Source: Sphingomonas sp. R-74633
GTDB taxonomy: Bacteria > Pseudomonadota > Alphaproteobacteria > Sphingomonadales > Sphingomonadaceae
Assembly: GCF_013416555.1 (NCBI RefSeq)
Contig: NZ_JACCFG010000001.1
Coordinates: 434,001-498,000 of the forward strand
Length of the DNA stretch: 64,000 bases
Direction: 5' to 3'
Each line of letters starts with the position of its first letter. Positions within the stretch are counted from its first letter, which is position 1. The notes below the pieces were generated by a model. It was not told the DNA's origin and made no database searches. It saw only the letters and a list, made by a program, of their open reading frames with translations. The translations under genes and the position numbers were made by a program. This document shows, piece after piece, positions 43,684-54,000 of this stretch.

Positions 43684-44412
43684 CTAATCCTGCACCGAAG
43701 CCGTCGCAACCATCACGAATTCCGCCGAGGCAGCGCGCCGCCGCTCGCCGCTCAGCAGGTCCTCGGCCCATAGCTCGACGCGGACTCGTTGTGAGCGGTT
43801 GCCGCGCATCGTCACCCGCGCCGCCAGCTCGATCATCTCGCCCTCGTTGATCGGCGTGGTGAAGTCGACGCGCTCGGATGCGGCCATCACCATCACCTTC
43901 CTTGTATCCCGCGTCGAAGCGAGGAACGCCGCCTTGCCGAGCATGCGCAGCGCCTCGCCGCCGAACAGCGTGCCGTAATGATTGGTCTGCGGCGGGAAGA
44001 CCATGTCGACCATCCGCAGCACCTCCCCGGGCTCCTCTTCTTCGGGCGGCGCGAGGGGCGGCAGGGGGACCGCCGCGCCCTCGCGCGCCACCAGCGTGAA
44101 GCGGCCACGCGTACAAAGACGCCGCTCCCCGCTGAGCAGTGCCTCGGCGACCAGCTCGACCTCGACGTCGAGCGAGCGGCTGCCGACGCGTATGACCTTG
44201 CCCGTCGCCTCGATCAGCTCGCCCTTCAGCGCGGGCGCGGCGAAGTCGATCCGATCGGAGGCGGCGGTGACGAAGGGCGCCCGGCCATGGCGTGAGGCGG
44301 CGAGGAACGCCACCTTGTCCATGTGCGCGAGCGCCACGCCGCCGAACAGCGTGCCGTGGTGGTTGGTGTCGCCCGGGAACACCATGTCGATGAGGCGGAC
44401 GACACCCGCCAT
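43684..44412 (-). CDS. Acyl-CoA thioesterase with tandem hotdog domains
   Basis: 242 residues from ATG 44412, overlapping the metE stop by one base (TAATG). The two halves repeat each other: VFPGDTNHHGTLFGGVALAHMDKVAFLAASRH (about 8-40) and VFPPQTNHYGTLFGGEALRMLGKAAFLASTRD (about 130-160), each followed by SERVDF-type strands. These are BFIT/ACOT-type hotdog repeats joined by a Pro/Glu linker (about 108-122). Cleaves acyl-CoA; chain-length preference unknown. Translationally coupled to metE, so it inherits the B12 and SAH control. Confidence 0.9.
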   Translation of the reverse strand: MAGVVRLIDMVFPGDTNHHGTLFGGVALAHMDKVAFLAASRHGRAPFVTAASDRIDFAAPALKGELIEATGKVIRVGSRSLDVEVELVAEALLSGERRLCTRGRFTLVAREGAAVPLPPLAPPEEEEPGEVLRMVDMVFPPQTNHYGTLFGGEALRMLGKAAFLASTRDTRKVMVMAASERVDFTTPINEGEMIELAARVTMRGNRSQRVRVELWAEDLLSGERRRAASAEFVMVATASVQD

Positions 44413-46712
44413 TATGCGGGCTCCGCCACGCGAACGCGCAACTCGCGCGCCGCCGCGACCATCGCGTCGATCGCCGGCTTCACTTCCTCCCACTTGCGGG
44501 TCTTGAGCCCGCAATCGGGGTTCACCCACAGCTGCTCGGGCGCGAGATGCGCCTGGGCGAGCCGCATCAGCTCGACCATCTCCGCCTTGGAGGGGACGCG
44601 CGGCGCGTGGATGTCATAGACGCCAGGCCCGATCGCGCTCGGATAGCGATAGGCGGCGAAGCCCTCGAGCAGCTCCATCTGCGAGCGTGCGGTCTCGATC
44701 GAGATCACATCGGTGTCCATCGCGCCGATCGCCGGCAGGATGTCGTTGAACTCCGAATAGCACATATGCGTGTGGATCTGCGTCGCATCGGCCACGCCCG
44801 CCGCCGAGAGGCGGAAGGCATCCACCGCCCAGTCGAGATAGGCCTGCCAGTCGCGCTTCCTCAGCGGCATGCCTTCGCGCAGCGCCGCCTCGTCGATCTG
44901 GATCGCCTTGCAGCCGGCCTTTTCGAGATCGACCACCTCGTCGCGGATCGCCAGCGCGATCTGCTGGCACGATGCCGAGCGCGGCTGGTCGTCGCGCACG
45001 AAGCTCCAGTTGAGGATCGTCACCGGGCCGGTGAGCATGCCCTTCATCGCCTTGTCGGTCAGCGACTGCGCGTAACGCCACCACTCCACCGTCATCGGCT
45101 TCGGCCGCGAGACATCCCCAAAGAGGATCGGCGGGCGCACGCAGCGCGAGCCATAGGACTGGACCCAGCCATTCACCGTGAAGGCGAAGCCGGCGAGCTG
45201 CTCGCCGAAATACTGGACCATGTCGTTGCGCTCGAACTCGCCGTGCACGAGCATGTCGATCCCGGCTTCCTCCTGCCAGCGGACGGTGCGCGCGGTCTCC
45301 TCGCGGAGGAACTGGTTGTACGCGTCGTCGCTCAAATTGCCGCGATTATACTCGGCGCGGGCGTGGCGCACCTCGGCGGTCTGCGGGAAAGAGCCGATCG
45401 TGGTGGTGGGGAAGGGTGGCAGGTCGAGAACCTCGGCCTGAACCCTGGCGCGCTCGGCATAGGCAGACTTGCGCTCGCGCATCGCCTTGGTGACCGACGC
45501 GACGCGCGCAGCAACCAGCGGGTCGTGGATCCGCGGCGAGACCTTGCGCGCCGCCGCCGCTTCGCTCGAGGCGAGCAGCTTGGCCGCCACGATCTCACGC
45601 CCGCCATTGAGCGCATCCTTCAGCGTCACCAGTTCGTCGACCTTCTGCACCGCGAAGGCGAGCCATTGCTTGATCTCGTCGTCGAGCTTGGGCTCGAGCG
45701 CGAGGTCCACGGGCACATGGAGCAGCGAGCAGGACGGGGCGAGGATGATGTCGCGCGTCGCGGCGATCGGCTCGATCCGGTCGAGGAGCTTTTCCAGGTC
45801 GGCGCGCCAGATGTTGCGGCCGTCGATCACGCCGAGCGACAGCAGCAGCTTCTTCGGTGCGGCGACCAGCACCTTGTCTAGCTGGTCGGAGCCCCGGACC
45901 AGATCGACGTGCAGCCCGGCGACCGGCAGGTTCACCGCCAGCGTGAGATTGTCCTCCAGCGCGCCGAAATAGGTGGCGAGCATGAGGTTGAGGCCGAGGC
46001 GCGGCAGCTTGGCATAGGCGCGGGTGATCGCGGCGCGCTGGCGCTCATTCAGGTCGGTCGCGAGGATCGGCTCGTCGATCTGCACCCAGGTCGCGCCGGC
46101 ATGCTGGAGCTGCGTCAACACCGCCGAATAGAGGCCGAGCACTTCGTCGAGATAGTCGAACGGATCGACATCGCGGCCCTTGGCCAGGCTCAGCCAAGTG
46201 ACTGGGCCGAGCAGCACCGGCCGCGTCTCATAGCCGAGCGCCTTGGCCTCGCGATATTCGTCGACGATCTTCGACGAGGAGAGCGACAGCTGCTGCCCGG
46301 CGACCAGCTCGGGGACCATGTAGTGATAGTTGGTGTCGAACCACTTGGTCATTTCCTGCGCGGTGTGCCCATGGCCGTGTGCGCAGCTCGCGGTCTCGCC
46401 GGTCGTGCCGCGCGCCATTGCGAAATAGGTGCCCAGGTCGGCGGTGCCGGCGGCGACGCCATAGCGCTCCGGGATCGCGCCGAGCATCAGGCTGGTGTCG
46501 AGCACATGGTCGTAGAAGGAGAAGTCGTTCGACGGCAGCCAGTCGGCCCCGAGCGCGGCCTGGCGGGCCCATGCGGCGGCGCGCAGGCCCTGGGCGGCCT
46601 CCAACAGCTCGACTTCGGACGACTTGCCCGACCAGAATTTCTCGAGTGCGAATTTGAGCTCGCGCCGCGGGCCGATCCGCGGGAAACCGAGCGTGGCAAC
46701 AGTAACGGTCAT
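44412..46712 (-). CDS. metE: Cobalamin-independent methionine synthase
   Basis: Transfers the methyl group of 5-methyltetrahydropteroyltri-glutamate to homocysteine. 766 residues from ATG 46712 (MTVTVATLGFPRIGPRRELK); an ATG at 46721 adds MKT. Duplicated barrel with the zinc ligands in the C-terminal half (HTHMCYSEF, NPDCGLKTRKWEE). The GGGG ribosome-binding site lies inside the expression platform of the riboswitch. Genes for the cobalamin-dependent MetH are not in the window, but the riboswitch implies that one exists. Confidence 0.95.
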   Translation of the reverse strand: MTVTVATLGFPRIGPRRELKFALEKFWSGKSSEVELLEAAQGLRAAAWARQAALGADWLPSNDFSFYDHVLDTSLMLGAIPERYGVAAGTADLGTYFAMARGTTGETASCAHGHGHTAQEMTKWFDTNYHYMVPELVAGQQLSLSSSKIVDEYREAKALGYETRPVLLGPVTWLSLAKGRDVDPFDYLDEVLGLYSAVLTQLQHAGATWVQIDEPILATDLNERQRAAITRAYAKLPRLGLNLMLATYFGALEDNLTLAVNLPVAGLHVDLVRGSDQLDKVLVAAPKKLLLSLGVIDGRNIWRADLEKLLDRIEPIAATRDIILAPSCSLLHVPVDLALEPKLDDEIKQWLAFAVQKVDELVTLKDALNGGREIVAAKLLASSEAAAARKVSPRIHDPLVAARVASVTKAMRERKSAYAERARVQAEVLDLPPFPTTTIGSFPQTAEVRHARAEYNRGNLSDDAYNQFLREETARTVRWQEEAGIDMLVHGEFERNDMVQYFGEQLAGFAFTVNGWVQSYGSRCVRPPILFGDVSRPKPMTVEWWRYAQSLTDKAMKGMLTGPVTILNWSFVRDDQPRSASCQQIALAIRDEVVDLEKAGCKAIQIDEAALREGMPLRKRDWQAYLDWAVDAFRLSAAGVADATQIHTHMCYSEFNDILPAIGAMDTDVISIETARSQMELLEGFAAYRYPSAIGPGVYDIHAPRVPSKAEMVELMRLAQAHLAPEQLWVNPDCGLKTRKWEEVKPAIDAMVAAARELRVRVAEPA

Positions 46713-46835
46713 GGTCTTCATACCCCGATGAAACGGCGGGGGAGACCGGCAGGACACAGGCACGCGAGGACGGTTGCCCGGCCACAGCATGCAAGCGGCC
46801 AGACCGGGCACCCCGCCGGTGGACGTTATCGCGTC

Positions 46836-47010
46836 GGAGGCAGGTCTCCTGGCTCACGGGTCAGCGCGACGGTCCGTCTTCCCAGGGTCCTAGGCCCCAG
46901 TGACATGGTTGGACCGCCGCTCGCCGCTTACAGTTGCGGGGGCAGCGCCGGCATCGCACCGGCTTCCCGTCTTAGCTTCCGGGCAAGCCGGAAGAACCTC
47001 GACGCCTTAA
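46836..47010 (-). ncRNA. Cobalamin riboswitch upstream of metE
   Basis: On the minus strand the conserved B12-box elements occur in order: GCTGCCCCCGCAACTGTAAG near 46927-46946, a CACTGG element near 46901, GGGAAG near 46880 and GAGCCAGGAGACCTGCC at 46839-46855. They fit the aptamer of Rfam-type Cobalamin RNAs. Downstream, GGCGGGG (46811-46817) can pair with CCCCGCC (46735-46741), and CCCCG there can instead pair with CGGGG at 46723-46727 next to the start, a plausible anti-sequester/sequester switch for translation. Confidence 0.92.
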
Positions 47011-47043
47011 GCATCCGCCTGTCGGACGACGGCGTCAAGGGTG

Positions 47044-47063
47044 ATATAAAGAATTCTTTATAT
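47044..47063. promoter_or_regulatory. Palindromic operator upstream of the metE riboswitch (candidate SahR site)
   Basis: ATATAAAGAATTCTTTATAT, a perfect 20-bp palindrome. It matches the site before ahcY at 18 of 20 positions (only the two central bases differ). It contains TATAAA on both strands, so it probably overlaps the core promoter of the metE leader. Confidence 0.75.
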
Positions 47064-47087
47064 GGAGGTTTTGGGCCGGCTATGGCT

Positions 47088-47166
47088 GTTCCCCGGCGAA
47101 AGCCGGGGCCCAGAGTTTCTCATCCGTGCAGCCCGTGGCCCTGGGCCCCGGCTTTCGCCGGGGAAC
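47088..47166. repeat. 26-bp perfect inverted repeat, TTCCCCGGCGAAG family
   Basis: Arms 47088-47113 and 47141-47166, core TTCCCCGGCGAAAGCCGGGG, the same family as 39673-39771. Confidence 0.85.
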
Positions 47167-47173
47167 AAGAAAC

Positions 47174-47695
47174 TCAAGGTTTGGCAGAGAGCTCCCGCCC
47201 ATTCCGGTCGATCCGCACCCAGCGGCCACCAGCGTACCAGCTGTGCTCGCCATCGGTGGCGCGCGTGCAGCCCGTGCACACCTCGGCTACCCCCTTTTCG
47301 AACGGCATCGCCCCGTCATAGCGCCGCGGGATCACCAGCCGCAGCGACCGGTCGATATAGCCGATCTTCCCGTCCAGCGGCGATCGCGCGCGGCCGTCGA
47401 CGAAGGGGTCGGCGCCATTGTCCATCGTCATCACCGGCGCGGTGCGGCCGTCGCGGCGGACATAGAGAAAGCTTTCGCCGACATGGATCGCGGCCAGGCC
47501 GTCCCGGTCATAGTCGAGCCGGCGCAGATGCCCGGAGGACAACCGGATCGTGCCGTCAGGATCGCGCGCGGCGCAGTCCTGGAAGCTGTCGAGCTCGCCG
47601 CCACGTGGGGCGTAGAAACAGGCGAGGGGATAGCGCTCCTGTGCCGGCGCAGCCGCCGCGGTCAGCGCGAAAAGGAGGAAAGGGGCCCAGCGCAT
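47174..47695 (-). CDS. Exported WG-repeat-like protein
   Basis: 173 residues with signal peptide MRWAPFLLFALTAAAAPAQ. Residues about 90-150 contain GKIGYIDRSLRLVIPRRYDGAMPF, which has the pattern of WG (KWG Leptospira-type) repeats, as a single clear copy plus a degenerate one. Two Cys pairs (LACFY, FQDCA and EVCTGC). Role unknown. It diverges from ahcY, and the palindrome at 47744 lies 49 bp upstream of its start. Confidence 0.72.
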   Translation of the reverse strand: MRWAPFLLFALTAAAAPAQERYPLACFYAPRGGELDSFQDCAARDPDGTIRLSSGHLRRLDYDRDGLAAIHVGESFLYVRRDGRTAPVMTMDNGADPFVDGRARSPLDGKIGYIDRSLRLVIPRRYDGAMPFEKGVAEVCTGCTRATDGEHSWYAGGRWVRIDRNGRELSAKP

Positions 47696-47743
47696 GCCTT
47701 CAGGCTATCACGCAGCCGCGTCTCCGCCACCCTTCGACGCAAC

Positions 47744-47763
47744 ATATAAAGATATCTTTATAT
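47744..47763. promoter_or_regulatory. Palindromic operator upstream of ahcY (candidate SahR site)
   Basis: ATATAAAGATATCTTTATAT, a perfect 20-bp palindrome 95 bp before the ahcY start, almost identical to 47044-47063. The size and symmetry fit an ArsR-family dimer. SahR, an SAH-responsive ArsR-type regulator of ahcY and methionine genes in Proteobacteria, is the best candidate; its gene is not in the window. Confidence 0.78.
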
Positions 47764-47858
47764 TAGGAATTGCGCCCGCGCGGCGAAGCCTGTAGGGGCC
47801 CCGCATCCGCTGCCGGCGATTCCCGGCGCGTAACCGATTCACATCTGGAGACCAGCTC

Positions 47859-49259
<1,401 letters not shown>

Positions 49260-49290
49260 TTTGATCCCCTTCGCGGGGGTCGAACGAGAA

Positions 49291-49327
49291 AGGGCCGCAC
49301 TCCCCGGGGAGTGCGGCCCTTTTCTTT
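49291..49327 (+). terminator. Bidirectional terminator between ahcY and the TPR-sulfotransferase gene
   Basis: Perfect 30-base palindrome AGGGCCGCACTCCCC/GGGGAGTGCGGCCCT followed by TTTTCTTT on the plus strand and TTTCTCG on the minus strand. Confidence 0.9.
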
Positions 49328-50972
49328 ATTGGGCGAGCGGCCCGAGCACCTGCTTGAGCGGGTCGAGCCACGGCTCGTAGCTGCGCCATAGATCGACTGC
49401 GTCGCGGTTGAGCGGGCGGCGGACCTGCTCGGCGCTCGGTGTGCGCACCGCGCGCTTGTTCTCGTGGAAGCGCAGGCAGCCTTCCTCGAACGGCAGGCCC
49501 ATCCGCTCGAGCATCTCGCGGATCGCCCGCTCGGGATCGTCGAGCAGTTCCTCATGCTGCAGCCGGATCACCCGGCCGGGCAGCACGCTGTCGAAATGCG
49601 CCATCTTCCGCACATATTGGCGGTAATAATGGCCGACATCGGTGAGCGAATAGGCGAAGGTCTGGCCGCGGGCGAAGTGCTGCTTGAAGTTGGCGAAGCA
49701 GCAGGCCATCGGCTCCCGCCGCGCGTCGATGATCGTCGCGTTGGGGAGGATCAGGTGGATCAGCCCGGTCTGCAGCCAGTTCATCGGCAGCTTGTCGATG
49801 AAATAAGGGCGGTCGGTCTTGCGGTGCCGCCTGGTGTCCTCGAGATAGCGTTCGCCCAGCGCCGTGAAGTCGGCCGGCGTCAGGTCCTCGATCACGTGCG
49901 GGTAGCGCGCGTTGACGTCCTGCCAGCGATCCGAGACCAGCCGGCGGACCAGCGCGGGCATGTCGGGCAACTCGGCGGTGCCTTCGATCGCCGAATGGCT
50001 CGAGAGGATCTGCTCGACCAAAGTCGATCCGGCGCGCGGCATCCCCAGGATGAAGATCGGGTCGCGCGCCTGCGCCCCGGCGCCCTTGCGGGCGGCGAAG
50101 AAGTCGGCGCTGAAGAAGTCGATCATCTCGTCGATGCGATGCTCGAACTCGTCGCGCGAATGCGGGACAAGCGCCAGCCGGGTGCGGTTGGCGGCGGCAT
50201 AATGCTCGAACGAGCGGGCATAATCGCGCTTGTCCTCATAGCCCTTGCCCAGCGCGAAGTGGAAATAGGCGCGGTCGGCCTCGGCGCGCGCCTCGGGCAC
50301 AAGCGACTCCATTCGCGCCAGCTCCTCGTCGGAGAAGCGATAGGATTTCATGTTCGAGAGCGACCACCAGACCTCGGCACAGAGCGGGTCGATGACGATC
50401 GCCTTGCGGAAGGCGAGCACTGCCTCGTCGGCCTTGCCGATCGTGCGCAGCGCATTGCCCTGGCGCAGCAGCGGCCCCGGCGTGCCGGGCTCGAGCCGCA
50501 ACAGCCGTTCGTGCACGCCGATCGCGCGGTAATATTCGCCCGTCTCGGCGAAGATCCGCTCCTTCATCTTGAGCGCGGCGAGATGGTCCGCATCGCGTGC
50601 GAGCAGCGCGTCGAGCGCCGTAATCGCCTCCTCGGTCTTGCCCTGCGCCTTGAGCACCTGGGCGAGCTTGAGCCGGGCGTCGTCGAAGCCGGGCGCGCGG
50701 GCGATCGCGCGTTCGAGGAAGCCCTCGGCCTGGTCGAAGATCCCCAGCCGGTCGGCCAGGTCGCCCATCATCGTCAGCGCCAGCGCATCGTCGGGCCGGC
50801 GGGCGAGATGGCTGCGGATCAGCCCCTCGGCATTGCCCAGCCGGTCGGCCTCGAGATGCTGGATCGCCTGGACCAGCCCAGGGTCGCGCAGCGATTCCCA
50901 CACCGCGGCCATGCCGTCATCGGCGGGGGCGGTTTCGGGGGTGGGGAGGGTCTGCGGAGCGGTTTCGGTCAT
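49326..50972 (-). CDS. TPR-repeat protein with sulfotransferase domain
   Basis: 548 residues. The N-terminal half (about 40-270) consists of tetratricopeptide repeats (for example GLIRSHLARRPDDALALTMM, AIGVHERLLRLEPGTPGPLL and FRKAIVIDPLCAEVW). The C-terminal half is a sulfotransferase-3-type domain with the PAPS-binding loop FILGMPRAGSTLVEQILSSH near residue 310 and the 3'-phosphate motif region YFIDKLPMNW. Acceptor unknown; TPR-sulfotransferases of this kind are frequent in sphingomonads. Single gene bounded by terminators. Confidence 0.9.
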   Translation of the reverse strand: MTETAPQTLPTPETAPADDGMAAVWESLRDPGLVQAIQHLEADRLGNAEGLIRSHLARRPDDALALTMMGDLADRLGIFDQAEGFLERAIARAPGFDDARLKLAQVLKAQGKTEEAITALDALLARDADHLAALKMKERIFAETGEYYRAIGVHERLLRLEPGTPGPLLRQGNALRTIGKADEAVLAFRKAIVIDPLCAEVWWSLSNMKSYRFSDEELARMESLVPEARAEADRAYFHFALGKGYEDKRDYARSFEHYAAANRTRLALVPHSRDEFEHRIDEMIDFFSADFFAARKGAGAQARDPIFILGMPRAGSTLVEQILSSHSAIEGTAELPDMPALVRRLVSDRWQDVNARYPHVIEDLTPADFTALGERYLEDTRRHRKTDRPYFIDKLPMNWLQTGLIHLILPNATIIDARREPMACCFANFKQHFARGQTFAYSLTDVGHYYRQYVRKMAHFDSVLPGRVIRLQHEELLDDPERAIREMLERMGLPFEEGCLRFHENKRAVRTPSAEQVRRPLNRDAVDLWRSYEPWLDPLKQVLGPLAQ

Positions 50973-51021
50973 GTCTTGCGCCAGTTACGGGGCCGGCGAG
51001 CGGCCGGAAGGGGCACCATAA

Positions 51022-51055
51022 AGAAAGATCGCCGCCCAAGCGAGTTGGGCGGCGA
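51022..51055 (-). terminator. Terminator after the TonB-dependent receptor
   Basis: On the minus strand TCGCCGCCCAA and TTGGGCGGCGA around CTCGC, followed by TCTTTCTTT. Confidence 0.85.
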
Positions 51056-51087
51056 CCTTCAGTTCACTCGGTTTTGCTGAAAGGCGA

Positions 51088-54000
51088 TCAGAACTTCGCC
51101 TTGAAGCCCGCATAGAAGAAGCGGCCGAGGTTGTTGTAGATACCCGAGCCGGCACCGGCGCCGGTCAGGTAGTAAGGCGGCAGCTTGTTGAAGACGTTGT
51201 CGACGCCCAGGTACATGCTGAACTGCTTGTTGACGTTAATCTCGCCGCGAACGTTGTGATACATTACCGCATCATAATATTCGATCGGGAATGCGTCGGC
51301 GTTCTGCGGAGCGCGGCCCTGTACGCTGTGGGCGTCTTCCCAGTTACCCGGCACCATCTTGCCGATGTAGCGGAATTCATAGCCCAGCGTGAACGGACCG
51401 CTCTCGATCGCCGCGTTGATGTTGAACGCGTCGATCGGGTCGCCCAGCTCACCCAGCTGACGATTGTAACGGCCCGGATCGGTCGGATCGAGGTAGTTAT
51501 TGTTCGTGATCGCATGGGTGTAGATGCCGTGCAGCGACACGCGGCCGAAACCGTCGAAGCTACGCTCGAAGCCCAGGTCGAAGTCGATGCCCGAAACCGC
51601 CAGCTTCGCGTAGTTCAGCGGAACCAGGTTGAGGCTGTTGTTCAGGATCTGACCGTTCACTTCGCCGGCCGGACCTGCGCCACCGCTCGTATTGCGTGCG
51701 AACAGCGCGCAATACTGGTTGCTCAGATTTGCCGCGTCGTAACAGGCGTTGAGGACCTGCTGCGCCGAAGGCGAGGTGATCACGTTCTTCACGTCGATAT
51801 GGTAATAATCGACGGTGAGCGAGAAGCCCTTGGCAAAGGTCGGCTGGAACACGCCGCCGATGGTGTAGGAGCTCGACTTCTCCGCTTCCAGGTTCGGATT
51901 GCCGCCCGACAGATAGCCGATCGAGGCGCGATACTGGAAGTTGTAGGTGTTCGGCACGCCGTCCGCATGGCAGTTCGCCGCGCGGGTCGAGGAGCCGGCA
52001 CCGATATGCACCGTGTCGCACGGGTCATAGACGGTGTCGAAGTTCTGGCCGAGCGGGGTGTAGAGATCGCTCAGGTTCGGTGCACGCACCGACCGCGCAT
52101 AGTTGGCGCGCAGACGGAGCGAGCGGACCGGAGCCCATTCGACGCCGCCATTATAGGCGAACACCGTGCCAGTCGCGCCCTTATAGTCGGCGACACGGGC
52201 CGCGCCGCTCACCGTCAGCTCCTGGAAGAACGGAACGTCCTTCAGGATCGGCAGGCGAAGCTCGGCAAATGCTTCCTTCACTTCGAACGAAGGCGGCTTG
52301 AACTCCGGAATCGCGTTGTAGAAGGTCAGCGCGTTCGCGGTGACATCGTCTTCCTTGTAGTAAGCCGTCTCACGGCGATATTCGCCGCCGACCGAGAAGC
52401 CGACCGGGCCGCCGGGCAGGTTGAAGAACTTGCTCGTGTCGCCGCTGATGAAGCCGCTGGCCACGAACTGCGTGATCTTGCCGTCCGCGAACGAGCTCTG
52501 GAGCATATAGTCGCGGGCCGCCTGCGTCACCGTGGCGGTGCCGAACAGGTTGACCGGAACGCAGGCCGCGACGTCGGCCGCCAGGCGCGACTGCGCGAAG
52601 GCGGCGTTGTTGGCGCCTTCAAAGGCGACTGCCGCGCTCGGATCGATCTTCGAGCGGCAGACGATGTTCCCGTTGGCAACGCCGTTCTGGTAGAGGCCCT
52701 GATCCACGGCGTCGATCGACAGCAAATAGCGCTGGAGATTCACGTTGCCGCGGATCTCGGTGTGCTCCTTGAACTCGCCGTAGTTCGCCGAGATTTCGTA
52801 GTTCAGATTGTCGGCCAGATCGCCGCGAACACCCAGCACTGCGCGGAACGTCTCGCGACGCGCCTTTTCGGTGCGGTTGGTGAGGTCGACGGCGTTCTTG
52901 TAGATGCCGATGCCGCACTGGCCGCGATCGGCGTCAGGGATGCCGTCGCCGCCCGTCACGTACGAGCAGTTCGCGTCATACGAGTCCTGCTGGCGCAGGA
53001 TGCTGCGGGCCTGGGTGGTCAGATAGGGGTTGTCGCTGAAGAACTTCTCGCGCGGCGAGCCCGTCGCGCTGGTGAAGAACGGACCCGAGGCGCTGCCGAA
53101 CGAGTCGGTGCGGGTATAGGTCGCTTCGATGAACGGCACGAAGGCCGAGCTGATCTCGAAGTGGCCGATCAGGTTCGCGCTGTAGCGATCCAGCTTCGGC
53201 ATCAGGCCGAGCTGGGTGCCGTCTTTGAAGTTGTCGCCGTTGCCGCCGACATAGGACGGGGTGAACGACAGCGCCGGGGTGATCTGGCCGGTCTGCGGGG
53301 CCAGGTTGCCGTTCGCCTGGAAGATATAGGGCTGATAGGCGATGCCGTTGCCGCCGCCGGTGCGGCAGCAGAGCAGGAAGGTGCCGCCGTTGCTGTAGGT
53401 GCCGCTGCGCAGGTCCTTGAAGAAGGCAGTGTCGGGCACGCCGTCGCTGCCGTTCGCAGTGCCGGCCGGGTCCGAATCCACCGTCACCCAGGTGTTGTTG
53501 CGGCTCGTATAGGTGCGGTCAGACGCATAGAAGTCGTTCTGGTGCGCATATTCTAGGTTGACGGCGATGTTGCCGCGACCGTCGGCGAAGTTCTTGCCGG
53601 CCAGCAGGCTGCCATAATAGGAGCCCGCGTCACCATAGGTGCTGGCGCCGGCCTGGCCGCGCGCCTCGATGCCCTCGAAGTGATCCTTGAGCACGAAGTT
53701 GACGACGCCCGCGAGCGCGTCCGAACCGTACACGGCCGAGCTGCCGCCCGTCACCACGTCGACGCGCTCGATGAGATCGGTCGGGATCGTGTTGATGTCG
53801 GTCGAAGCGGCGGTGTTCAGGATGTCGCCCGCGACGTGGCGGCGGCCATTGACCAGCACCAGGGTGCGCTGGGTGCCCAGGCCGCGGAGGTCGAGCAGGC
53901 TCAGGCCCGCAGTGCCCAGGAAGCGCGTCGAGTTCGACTGGCTGAACGTGCTGCGCAGTGCCGGCAGGTCGTTGAGCGTGTCGCCCACCGAGGTGCGGCC

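Noticed and set aside
47764..47858. SAH riboswitch in the ahcY leader
   Set aside because: I could not find the conserved GAGGAGCGCUGC-type core; the palindrome explains regulation more simply.
51256..53556. A 766-residue plus-strand frame over the TonB receptor
   Set aside because: Antisense shadow of a clear outer-membrane receptor; composition is Arg/Ala/Val-rich without domain features.
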